Shown: positions 1 to 8,124 of the stretch, piece after piece | Numbering within the stretch: the stretch's first letter is position 1 | How the letters are laid out: each line of letters begins with the position of its first letter | Origin: Isohypsibius dastychi | Taxonomy: Eukaryota; Tardigrada; Eutardigrada; Parachela; Isohypsibiidae | Assembly: GCA_034696485.1 (NCBI GenBank) | Contig: JAQIWT010001533.1 | Span: 1-10,440, forward strand | DNA length: 10,440 bases | Direction of reading: 5' to 3' | Notes under the pieces: generated by a model | The model's database searches: none | Told to the model about the DNA's origin: nothing | What the model saw: the letters and a program-made list of their open reading frames with translations, nothing else | Position numbers and translations under genes: made by a program

Positions 1-491
1 ATTAGGATCAGAGACGTCATTCTCTATAATTAGGACCAGTTGCCAGCGGCCAGCAACGGTTGTTTCCGTGAATATCGTATCGAATACGGGCGTGAAACAT
101 TGTCATAATTCGAATAGCCCACCACGAATTTATGACCAAACCCCCACCAGTTGTTGTTGAATTTAGGCTGCTTATTCTCGAGGTATACAGTACGTCACCA
201 ATTCAAATACTGTAAATCTGTCTTGCGAGAGTTCTTTTGCGGCATCTATGGTTTCGAAACGGTATACCACGGGATTTCGGGATAATATGCCTCCAGTACA
301 CAAAGGACAGTAAATGCTCATATTCTCATTGGCTAATACAGATTCCCGGGGCCATTAGTTGGGCGGTGGTCTGATTAACCCCCCCCCCCCCCCATCCCGA
401 TTTCCGAGCCCTGACCCCAAGACCATGAATCCGCCCTGATCAAGAGTACACACAAGCATTTTTTGATCTCGACAGTTCAACTGGTTTGAAA
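1..491. other. Non-coding left flank; nothing recognisable except a poly-C tract
   Basis: I see no reading frame with a recognisable domain on either strand. The only structural oddity is an uninterrupted run of 15 C at 379-393. The last 40 bases before 492 (T-rich run, then GACAGTT, then GAAA before the ATG) resemble the 5' flank of the intact BTB-Kelch gene, which has a T-run, GACAGTT and TAAAA before its ATG at 4157. The duplication that made the neighbouring pseudogene therefore probably reached into the promoter region. Confidence 0.5.
379..393. repeat. Poly-C homopolymer (15 bases)
   Basis: Fifteen consecutive C bases. Homopolymers of this kind are prone to length error in sequencing and assembly, so the exact count is uncertain. 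A second run of 12 C lies at 8006-8017. Confidence 0.9.
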
Positions 492-882
492 ATGGAGTCT
501 GGATTTATCAGAGCTCGAATCATTTCATCGCTTGAAATAAGCTTCGAAGGTCCCACAAAGGACGACCAGATTATCTGTAATCGAATGTTGCTGTCAGAAG
601 AGAGCTTGTTCTTCAAGAATCTCTTCTCTTCCCCCTTGGAGTCTGGCAGAAATGAATTCGAAATCAAGGATTATCAAGGATTATCGTTTGCTAATTTGAA
701 ACGGTAAGCTCAAAAACACAGAACTTGGGAATCCAACTCTTGGCTTTCATTCTGGCAAGTTTGCGAATCTGAACCGACTTCCGGATTTGTCATCGCCGAT
801 TTTAGCACTCATTCACAAACATGCAGCTGAAGTCTTGGCGGGAAAGTCGTTTGTGGAATGCGATGTTGACGAGGTTAGCTGA
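492..882 (+). pseudogene. Broken partial copy of the neighbouring BTB-BACK-Kelch gene (BTB N-terminus joined to start of BACK)
   Basis: Two blocks match the intact gene on the opposite strand. Block 1 (492-703) has an ATG and 70 codons of BTB N-terminus. By eye 38 of the first 60 residues equal the parent, including DQIIC, LLSE, SLFF, SSPLESGR and EFEIKD. It ends at a phase-2 GTAAGC donor, exactly where the parent's exon 1 ends. Block 2 (757-879) reads KFANLNRLPDL...HKHAAEVLAGKSFVECDVDE, matching the end of parent exon 2 and stopping where the parent has its intron 2 donor. The copy has GTTAGC there and a TGA at 880. The BTB second half and early BACK linker are missing. Joining 703 to an AG at 758-759 would give a frameshift and stop, so no BTB-Kelch product is possible. 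Block 1 also carries a near-exact 10-bp tandem duplication near 663-686 that adds three residues. Intron-like sequence is kept, so this is a DNA-level duplicate and not a retrocopy. Confidence 0.85.
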
Positions 883-960
883 ACTGGACCACGGTCTTCC
901 TCTCCTTTGCCAGTATTTGTAATTTTTCAAATCGCTTACACGTGTTGCAATTATCGACAG

Positions 961-1079
961 ATTGGCCAACGAATTGCAACCCGGAAGCGAGCAAGATGGC
1001 TTTCAAGTGCATGGAAAATATCAACAACTTCACTCGAACGGCAACCTCAATAGGGGTCCCAGCCTCTGACCTGTTTCAA
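961..1079 (+). pseudogene. Frameshifted lone exon of a calponin/transgelin (Mp20-like) CH domain
   Basis: An acceptor-like TATCGACAG ends at 960. One frame from 962 reads LANELQPGS. A second frame from 990 reads SKMAFKCMENINNF, continues TRTATSIGVPASDLFQ, and stops at a consensus donor GTACGT (1080-1085). Together these match a single stretch of the type-3 CH domain of calponin, transgelin and muscle protein 20, where LANELQPGS, a short lysine-containing linker, MAFK-MENI-NF and a GV-DLFQ segment follow one another. Here only one base separates the two halves, so most of the linker is lost and the frame is broken. I found no other exon of such a gene on either side. It is best read as a relic exon moved or left behind by rearrangement; it could also be a splice-trapped exon. 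The family call is firm from motif order; the deletion size is inferred. Confidence 0.75.
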
Positions 1080-1488
1080 GTACGTACATCACGGTTCTCC
1101 CGGCTAGCAAAATTTTCCACGAGAATCAAGTTATCTGCCCTGATTTGACGCTGGGCTTTTAAGTTCTCCTCTCGAAAACCGTATTTTTCGTTTCGATGTT
1201 TTCGAAACCAATCTTCTTGGACCTTCTTTGGAATTGACGTTTATAGATGTCAGTGATCAGTGACTAATTACCCGCCAGTTCTATATTAATCCGCTTACCA
1301 CCATTTCTACCACCCCCTTAACCTGTGACGGACATCGCGGAAACATTTCATTACATTTTGGTGTGTTTGCATTGTTTACCCCAGTCCCCAACAGTAGAAA
1401 ACCCGTAAGTTGGAAGTTCTGTTATTGCTTTTTTCAGTTTTTACATCAGCATTCACTTATAGTAACAGCAGTTAACATTTCACTCAAG
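1080..1488. other. Intergenic gap between CH relic and 3' end of the BTB-Kelch gene
   Basis: No continuation of the CH domain (TVDLFE-type segment) is visible, and no other recognisable reading frame. The 3' untranslated region of the minus-strand Kelch gene must lie here, but I see no AATAAA or ATTAAA in the proper orientation within about 200 bp of its stop, so its cleavage site is undetermined. Confidence 0.5.
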
Positions 1489-4157
1489 TCAGATGTTAAA
1501 GAAGCCATCAAACCCGTTGTATACTGGTGGATTAATCCGCAGCTGCTGCTTGCATTCTTCCAATGAGGTTGCAACTCCGGGTTCATTGCCAACCTTGACG
1601 GCTCTCACCTCATCCTTTCGATCCCGAAGAGCGGCTGTTGTCAAAAACTTCAGATTCAAGGTACAGTCATATATTCAAAGTTGGAACTGCTTACACTTCC
1701 TGATTCGATAGGCGGTTCCACCACTTCCACATTCTGATTCGCCGGTTTCCCTTGAGCCGAGAACCCAAGAATTCACGGTTCTTTTGGTCGCTGTGTCGTA
1801 GACTTCGATGGCAGTCATCGATTTCCGACACGTACGACAATACATCCATATGACATCATGATGGCAGCTGGAAACAAGAAATGCTCGTATTTCAAATGAC
1901 GGAAAGAAAATTCAAACAGTCTACCTGACAACCAGGACGGCTGGCGTTTCGCGGAGCAAATCATAGTCGCGTCTCCTTTCGTTCCAGTAAAATCTATCCT
2001 TAAAGAGAAGCTTTTCATTCCATGTATATATTCCCAGTGGACGCATGATCGAAGTCCTTGCTAAAACTGAAAATTAAAAAGGGTCCGTACCGCAATCCAC
2101 ATAGAATTAAGGTATATGCATACCTGGAACGATATTCCAGACATTACGCACAGGGTCATAAGACCACAGGTGGCTGAGGTACCGACCACTCTCGCATTTA
2201 ACAGTCATAGCTGTGGTAGATGCGATCAACTTAGAGTAGTGTACTTCTTAATGATGGACTTACTGTATATCAAGCCGTCAGAGTGAGCGCAAACTTGATC
2301 GCCCAAGAAAATGTCAATCGGGGAGTCTGTTTTTCGGCTCCAAGTGCGAGTATGAGGTTCGAAGCAAAACACCTGTCGAGCGACGCAATCCGGAGTGTCA
2401 TATGCTCCACAGCCCAGCACGTAGATACAGCCTCCTTGGACAAGGCAGCATGTCCCATAAGTGAAATGGAATGGGAGCGTTTCATCAGAATCGGGGACTT
2501 CCGGTGACGAAGAGATGGAGATAACCCGCCGCGTCATGAAAGTTGGTGGTCCGAAATTTTTTCCCACGCAGAATACATACAGAGTGTGGTCCAATACACA
2601 CATGCCTGAAATCAACGAAAATCACCCACGTACGTTCATTGCGTTTCTTTAAAATTTTGCTCGCTACGCATTTTGACGCTCCGGATGATCGGAATATCTT
2701 TCATTGCCTTTTGTTGCGAACAGCTTTGAATTGATCTGGAGACTGACTTGCGCTTAGGTTCACCTTTTACATATCCAAGACCAGCTTCGATAACCACGTC
2801 CCATGAGTCTCTTTCAAGGCAATACTTGAGAACTCTGTCTTCCGAAACGTAGGGATTGTATGAGGAGGTTGAGATGAAAAGGTCACCCGTTTGAGATTGA
2901 CATGCAAACCCAGGTCTGACATTTTTGGGTACTTCGTGGAGCCATTTAGTTTGCTGAGTGGCAGGATCAAACAAACCGACCAAATCAACCACGATGTCGG
3001 ACCTCCAAGAGTAGCATTTCGAACCGTGTCCCTCTGCTGGTTCAAATGACACTGATGTAACTTCGCTGTTGTTAAAAAGGATCAAACCATGCTGAAATCC
3101 TGAGCAACAAGAATTATCAATTAAGTCAGTGATGGGATATTGAGAACTAACTCACCGCTATTTCTCAAATGATATTTGGGATGCGTTATCTCAAATCCCC
3201 GACGCGGATCTTGCTGAATCTCCAACGTCTTTTTTAAGAATGGTCTAACAGTTCTTCCAAAGAACTCGTGTTCTTCGCATGATTTACCGATTGCTGCAAG
3301 GGCATACTCCTGCCAAACAAGATACCAACAATTTCTCAGTGATAACGATGAGAAAGTTCACGATTTGTCACTTTTGCCCATACCTGCATCAGCGGAAATC
3401 GGACGAGATCCAATAGCCGGACAAAGTCACTTTGCCGATTAGTTGCATCATGAGTGTACCATGCCTTTATGGCGTGCCAGCATAATTCTTCATCTTCAAC
3501 GGCCAGGTCATCCGATTCAATAATCGAAATCATCTGTTGATTTATGCGATTTTGTATCACTAGTTTTGATTGAGAAGGAGGCCATAGTCATATTTTTCTT
3601 ACTTCGTCTACGTCGCATTCCACGAACGACCTTTCGGCCAAAGCATCAGCTGCGTGTTGATGAATGAGTTGTAACAGCTGCGACGAAAAATCCGGAAGTC
3701 GGTTCTGATTTGCGAACTTGAAGATCATGCAGTAATCCTGAGGATCCGCATGGAAAATAAGATTCTGCTTGCAGAGCTCCTCCAGCGAAGGAACAGCCAA
3801 GTAAATCGAGACGGAGAGTAGTTCCAGCAGGTTGTCACCATCCAAGTCGATTTCGGATGTCGATATGAAATTCACAACCCTAATCAAAAAATGGGAACTC
3901 AGATTGCGTCAAAATGAATGCCAACAGATATTATTCCGAATATCGATTGCGCACCTTTTCAGATTTTCGAACGAAATGTCCTTGATCTCAAATTCATCTC
4001 TGCCGGACTCCAGTGGTGAAGAGAGAAAATACCTAAAGAATAAGCTTTTCTCCGACAATAAAGATTTGTCACAGATAATTTGGTCGTTCACCCGATAACC
4101 TTTGAAGGTAATCTGACCAGACGAGGCTATTCGAGCAACGATATTTTCCGAGGACAT
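1489..4157 (-). CDS. BTB-BACK-Kelch protein (KLHL-like; probable Cullin-3 substrate adaptor), ten exons
   Basis: Inferred exons (minus): 4157-3955, 3879-3603, 3533-3384, 3309-3156, 3099-2764, 2605-2264, 2210-2124, 2066-1925, 1867-1695, 1634-1489; 2010 nt, 669 aa. Every intron is GT-AG and all phases agree. The BTB domain covers about residues 1-125 (DQIICDKSLLSEKSLFF; later SEIDLDGDNLLELLSVSIYL). BACK covers about 130-235 (RSFVECDVDE joined to MISIIESDDLAVEDEE, then LDLVRFPLMQ). A linker with HPKYHLRN leads to degenerate Kelch blades from about 265 (LFDPATQQTKW, RVLKYCLERDSW, HTLYVF, CFEPHTRTW, SYDPVRNVWNIVP, IEVYDTATKRTVNSW). Most blades lack the usual double glycine, so the propeller is divergent. 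In known KLHL proteins BTB-BACK binds Cullin-3 and the Kelch propeller recruits substrate for ubiquitination in the cytosol; that role is inferred by family. The last intron (1635-1694) is the least certain: without it the frame stops at 1675, giving 627 aa. Intron 5 (2606-2763) is unusually long for this gene. Confidence 0.85.
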
Positions 4158-4203
4158 TTTTACCCGACTAAACTGTCAAAAACAAATCACGACCATCTCA
4201 CGT

Positions 4204-4227
4204 AATGTACACAACTTGAATGTACAC
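4204..4227. promoter_or_regulatory. Direct repeat AATGTACAC x2 upstream of the BTB-Kelch start
   Basis: AATGTACAC occurs at 4204-4212 and again at 4219-4227, 15 bp start to start, beginning 47 bp upstream of the minus-strand ATG at 4157. A shorter ATGTAC core recurs near 4252. Position and spacing suit a proximal promoter element, but no transcription factor is assigned, and no clear TATA box was seen for this gene. Confidence 0.3.
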
Positions 4228-4407
4228 CGGTCGATTTCACACAGACATCACATGTACCATAAACTCCTATAATCCGGATTTGATTGAGGGAAACAGGAAC
4301 AAGTACACAATACGCTTTGTCTTTACAAAACAGAACAGCTTTTACGAACGAAGAAAGTATACAAACGCCGTGGCGCCATCCAGAATATACCCTCAATCGG
4401 CAGACTA

Positions 4408-4459
4408 GGTCAAGAGCATTAGATTATCTTAGATATCTAGATATCTAACGCTCTTGTCC
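4408..4459. repeat. 52-bp imperfect palindrome with nested perfect 20-bp palindrome
   Basis: The outer arms, 4408-4424 and 4443-4459, are complementary at 15 of 17 positions and include CAAGAGC/GCTCTTG. Inside, 4429-4448 is a perfect palindrome, TTAGATATCTAGATATCTAA, which can also be read as tandem copies of a TTAGATATC-like unit. It sits about 250 bp upstream of the BTB-Kelch start. It may be a foldback or MITE remnant, a dimeric factor site, or a cruciform-prone spot; I saw no full second copy in the window. Confidence 0.75.
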
Positions 4460-5463
4460 AAACATGCTTCCTTGCCTCCTATCTCTCCTCTGCGTGACCT
4501 AGAACAGGTGCATTAGCATGAAACCCGTTGACTAATGGATGTATTGATGCCAAAGACTGAACCACCACCAACCCCTTTCGTTATGCAAATTGTGCCAGTT
4601 TTTCCTGGGAGACTTCGTCAATACAAAATGGTTCCGGGAATCGATTTTTAACATAAACTGCTGCTTTAATCAGAAATATAGGTCAGTTTGTGATTATGAG
4701 GGTATTCAAATGGAGCCTGCGAATTTGAGCGGCAGCGTTGAAGTGTTTATTTTGAGCGCTTCTACCTGCGCTTGCTCCATCAAAAGCAACACGCGACATT
4801 TTGAAATTGGGAAGTGGATAGCTAAACATTTATCCTGGACTGAAGTGCGGAGCTCCTGAAAATTGCGTTGATTGCTTCTCCAAAGAATCTAAATTGTGAT
4901 CACCTGATTGCTCTAGAGTTTCTCATGATTGGGTTTTCATGACCAATTTTTCTCTGAAAATGAAGTTGAATGGAGAAATGAAAAAGAAGCTGCTGGTTGT
5001 TTCTGTAACCATGAGTTACTTTGCGGTTGAGTGACCAGCGATTGAAATGTCATATTTTGCCAGTAAATATTCATTGATCGCAAAATGAAACGGGTTTTAG
5101 TGGAGACTGCTTTACAATTATGAGAAGTCAACACCGGTGATTGAAGTGACTAGGCGGATCGAACTGGACAGACGAGATGGTGGCTATGAACCGGCTTACA
5201 ATGGGAAACAGTTTACAAAATCAATGGCTCCATGGTGCAGTCTGCTCACAAGAAGAAAAACCAGTGATTTACGGTCGAAGCTACTAACCCGTCATTCGTA
5301 TTTTCAGGTTAAGCGTGTAAATGGCTGAAATTTTTAACTGGTTGTTTCCCAAAGGACAGTTCTGCTGCAACTATCGAAAAGGTCACAGCTATAGTTTGAG
5401 CGTACTGACTCGTAACTGTTCCACACGCGCCGATCATGGCCTGTAACTAGGCATAAGCTCCAA
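4460..5463. other. Gene-poor interval without recognisable coding sequence
   Basis: Two plus-strand open stretches (4590-4859, 89 codons; 5137-5328, 63 codons) have no domain, no convincing splice partners and no family I recognise. Overlapping AATAAA hexamers on the plus strand at 5470-5479 could end a plus-strand transcript, but no gene supporting one was found. Confidence 0.45.
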
Positions 5464-5484
5464 CTCACAAATAAATAAAAGTAT

Positions 5485-5535
5485 GCCCTACTAGGGCACT
5501 ATACCCTCTAAGCCTGCAAGTGAGGTTTTAGAGGG
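5485..5535. repeat. Two adjacent inverted repeats
   Basis: GCCCTA (5485-5490) and TAGGGC (5492-5497) are perfect arms with a one-base spacer. Seven bases later CCCTCTAA (5504-5511) pairs with TTAGAGGG (5528-5535), extended by CCT/AGG at 5513-5515 and 5523-5525. The pair lies immediately after plus-strand AATAAA hexamers (5470-5479). The function is unknown; options are a transposon terminus or RNA structure at a transcript end. Confidence 0.6.
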
Positions 5536-5685
5536 GACGACGTTGTCAATGATAGCATGTTTCATGGCGTTTATGCTGTTCGCAGATGGCGCCGAGGAGT
5601 AGATCGAAGTAGTGATTTAATCCTTTACAGTCAAGACTTCGAAAAGATTTCCCGACTACTCTTTGTTAGAATATGCAAAAAACTA

Positions 5686-5721
5686 GCGCAAGTAGTACCC
5701 CTTACGGGGTTACTGTAGCGC
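5686..5721. repeat. GC-closed hairpin
   Basis: Arms beginning GCGC (5686-5689 and 5718-5721) pair through AGT/ACT segments to a tight ACCCC-TTAC-GGGGT stem-loop (5697-5710). The fold has small bulges. It lacks a tRNA layout: no D, anticodon or T arms. I cannot assign it to a known RNA family. Confidence 0.5.
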
Positions 5722-5963
5722 AGTGCAACTGCATCAAGCCGCTCAAGAAAGGTTCTGAATATGCCTATACCGGTAATGTCTTCCGATGTCCGGAACTTGA
5801 TTGCCTAGCGCAATTTCATATGTTCTGATATGCTCGGCTCCAGAGACGTCTCGGCGACTGTGAACACCCATTACTTTCACATGTGCGCCCGATTCACAGA
5901 TCGGATTCCTGAGGGGTTGAAACTGTATGAGTGGAAGATAAGATATCTTAACTGGGGGTCCAC

Positions 5964-5969
5964 TTTATT
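5964..5969 (-). terminator. Poly(A) signal AATAAA of the serine protease gene
   Basis: On the minus strand AATAAA lies 22 nt beyond the protease TAG stop (5993-5991), a normal position for a short 3' untranslated region. A 12-bp perfect palindrome, TAAGATATCTTA, follows at 5939-5950. Confidence 0.65.
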
Positions 5970-5990
5970 CTATTAGCCGCATATGGTCAA

Positions 5991-7728
5991 CTAAACGGGC
6001 GTTGATGTGTTAGCCTTGAACAAACTAGTGCCAAACGAAGGAAAAGCAGGAAATCCGGAAAAAGAGTTTTGAAACGACGTCGGAATTGAGGAGAAAGATG
6101 GGAAAGCTTGAGGGGCTTGGACGGGGGGCTTGGGATTGTTGACTGGTTGGGAAGGAGTACTTTTGGCAGGTTGAACTCGGTCGCTAATGGCTCCATTGAT
6201 CCACGGCAGAAACTGACTGACTTTGGTGAAAACGTTGGCGGTGTTTGATCTGCACCTACAAAGAGAAATCATGATCGCAGACGTCATTCCTACGTCTAAT
6301 GATGGTGATTTCCAGGTGCAACCGATGTTTTTGTCACTATCGAATTCATGGCGTGGAAAATGGTCACCGTAGATCATGTTGCAATTTTGACATATTGACC
6401 ACTTCTGCTGGCCGTCTGGAGCTGCGTTAAACCAGCGTAGTTGATGATGATCAGTTGTTGCCTCTACAAGGGTTACCCACCACTGAATTCGTGAACCTTT
6501 ACAACTGGGCTTAAACTGAACTCATTTTGTTGTACCATTCTGTTGCCTCTTGGTTCTATGAGTCTCAACTCATTGAAAGTGATTCACGATCGAGAAAGGC
6601 GAAGCCAAAAGATCAGGCTCAGGATCCAGTGACAACAGAGTCTTTTGATGTGGTATCAGGCGTTACCTCAGCTCACCGTTGTATCTATTCTATGCTATAC
6701 CCCCATTGGAATCTGTATGGATCTTGGCAGGTACTTACTTTGATAAACCAAAGCTAGTCAATCCAATGAGTATGTACTGGCCTTTACTTCGATGTCTTCG
6801 CACAAGCGGCCCACCGGAATCACCCTGTCAAACGTATAAAATCATTTCCACTTTTGATCAGGTTATTCCTCCTTACCTGGCAAGTACCGGCATTCTTGTT
6901 ATCAATGCAGATCTGTGTAGCCAAATTGACGGCGTCACCTAACACCTTCCTGCACTCCTGATCACCCATTATCGGCATTTGCGCTTTCATCAAGACATCC
7001 GACAAGCTCTCATCATTCTTCCCATCAGTCATACCCCACCCTGCCGTTGTCACCAACGTCCCCTTACCGACGCCATCTTGGCTCGAGCTGGGTAACATGA
7101 CCGGTCTAGCTGAATCAGCGAATCGTTCAGGAACCGGTTCGGCCAGTGTGATCACTGCCACGTCGTTGAGAATTCTTACGGAGTCATAGTTTTCATGTGC
7201 TTTAATCGCACTCACTCGGAAAATGTGATCAGCAGGAACACCAACGACATTTTGCAATCCGACACCAACAGCGATCCCCTCTGGTTGCCTAATCAAATCA
7301 ATCAAGTACTAACGATGATTCTGAACAGGGCTCATTTACAATCCTTCTGTGCAATGAGCTGCAGTGAGGACATGACGGCGAGTTATAAGTGATCCACCAC
7401 AGAAATGTCGTCCATCAAGTTGCAGGCTGACTAGGAAGGGAAATTCAGCTGGACGAGCTCTGGCGCCATCTACAATGAAATCAGATGAACCGATCAGTTT
7501 CTCAGTGTCATACAAGAACTGCACTGATTATGGCCGCTTCTGGACTGCTGCTGTTGTCAGGCTTCTCTTCATCCGAACTGACAATCCGCTGATTTTCCGA
7601 AGACTGTGTTAGCACTATATTGGAAACAAACGTATGATGGATACCGTAGGGTTTAAATGAAACACAACGGGCTTACCAAACTGAAAACAGATGGCAGCAA
7701 TCAGAATTGGATGTATCATGTTGATCAT
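5991..7728 (-). CDS. Secreted chymotrypsin-fold (S1 family) serine protease with Pro/Ser/Phe-rich tail, six exons
   Basis: Inferred exons (minus): 7728-7677, 7614-7583, 7518-7340, 7288-6877, 6824-6739, 6255-5991; 1026 nt, 341 aa; all introns GT-AG and in phase. Residues 1-26 form a signal peptide (hydrophobic core ILIAAICFQFVL). The protease domain starts at IVDG (43-46). The triad is complete: His83 in TAAHC, Asp130 in ILNDVAVITL, Ser228 in GDSGGP. Cysteines 68/84, 168/182-type (DQEC, QICID) and 191/220-type are present; the 136/201 pair is absent. The S1 pocket base (chymotrypsin residue 189) is Gly222, so trypsin-like Arg/Lys preference is unlikely. Residue 226, almost always Gly, is Asn261. 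The residue before IVDG is Phe, not Arg/Lys. After the final helix (FLPWINGAI, to 277) comes a 64-residue tail rich in Pro, Ser and Phe. The family hydrolyses peptide bonds outside the cell; substrate is unknown. Exons 1-2 are less sure than 3-6, since the exon 2 donor (GTCAGT) is only fair. Confidence 0.85.
6256..6521 (-). other. Coding-like open stretch inside the last protease intron (possible alternative exon)
   Basis: Within the 483-bp intron (6256-6738) one minus-strand frame is open for 88 codons. It reads FKPSCKGSRIQWWVTLVEA, later LRWFNAAPDGQQKWSICQNC, then NMIYGDHF and a further Cys in GCTW. It has five Trp and clustered Cys, including W-x2-C-x2-C, which is unusual for random sequence. 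It has an AG acceptor (TTCAG before 6519) and a possible donor GTAGGA after SLD. Its phase does not fit simple inclusion between exons 5 and 6, which need phase 2, so a cassette exon would shift the frame. It could be an exon of an alternative transcript, a decayed exon, or chance. Confidence 0.35.
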
Positions 7729-8124
7729 GAGGAATGCAGAGACCTGATTTACTTTCCACCGATCACCTATGTTGTTAGTTGTGTCTATTTTGAAAACGCT
7801 GTGGGTGTTCATGCCCGTAAGCGATTGTTGTTTTTGCAAAGCAACAACTTTTCCTAGACTTTGTAAGCGAAATGAAAACGTTTACGAGGACAGTCAGTCT
7901 GCGCTATTTATGGAAAAGAAATTCAAACATACGTGCCAATCTACTGTTCATTTGAAGTTTACGTTTATTTCTTACACAACTCAAACCTAGGTAACCTGGG
8001 GGCAGCCCCCCCCCCCCGAAATTGAATAATGCAGCATGAGCCATGAGGTCACATAAAAGCAGGAAATTAGCAGACAGTGTTCAACGCGCGAATTAAAAAT
8101 CTAGTATGTAAAAAATCCAGGCTT
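7729..8124. other. Intergenic region between receptor 3' end and protease 5' end
   Basis: It holds the 3' untranslated region of the receptor and the promoter of the protease, both on the minus strand. I see no clear TATA box for the protease and no canonical AATAAA for the receptor. A 12-base C run at 8006-8017 preceded by GGGGGC (7998-8003 area) could form a short G/C hairpin. Confidence 0.45.
8006..8017. repeat. Poly-C homopolymer (12 bases)
   Basis: Twelve consecutive C bases directly after a CTGGGGGCAG segment, so the Gs can pair with the Cs. The length may be affected by sequencing error. Confidence 0.85.

Noticed and set aside
1675-1867. Kelch gene ending at the in-frame TGA at 1677-1675 (627 aa)
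   Set aside because: Possible, but a 60-bp GT-AG intron (1635-1694) in matching phase opens a further 48-codon exon, with the size typical of this gene. I kept the longer model and noted the alternative.
2606-2763. Coding sequence through the longest Kelch intron
   Set aside because: The frame runs open for about 40 codons, then meets TGA; the phase-1 splice from 2764 to 2605 joins two good Kelch segments.
4590-4859. 89-codon plus-strand frame as a gene
   Set aside because: No domain, signal peptide, promoter or splice partners; composition is unremarkable.
5137-5328. 63-codon plus-strand frame as a gene or further CH exon
   Set aside because: No CH or calponin motif in any frame and no supporting context.
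5686-5721. Hairpin considered as a tRNA or helitron terminus
   Set aside because: No cloverleaf arms, and no CTRR end or 5' TC terminus at the proper spacing.
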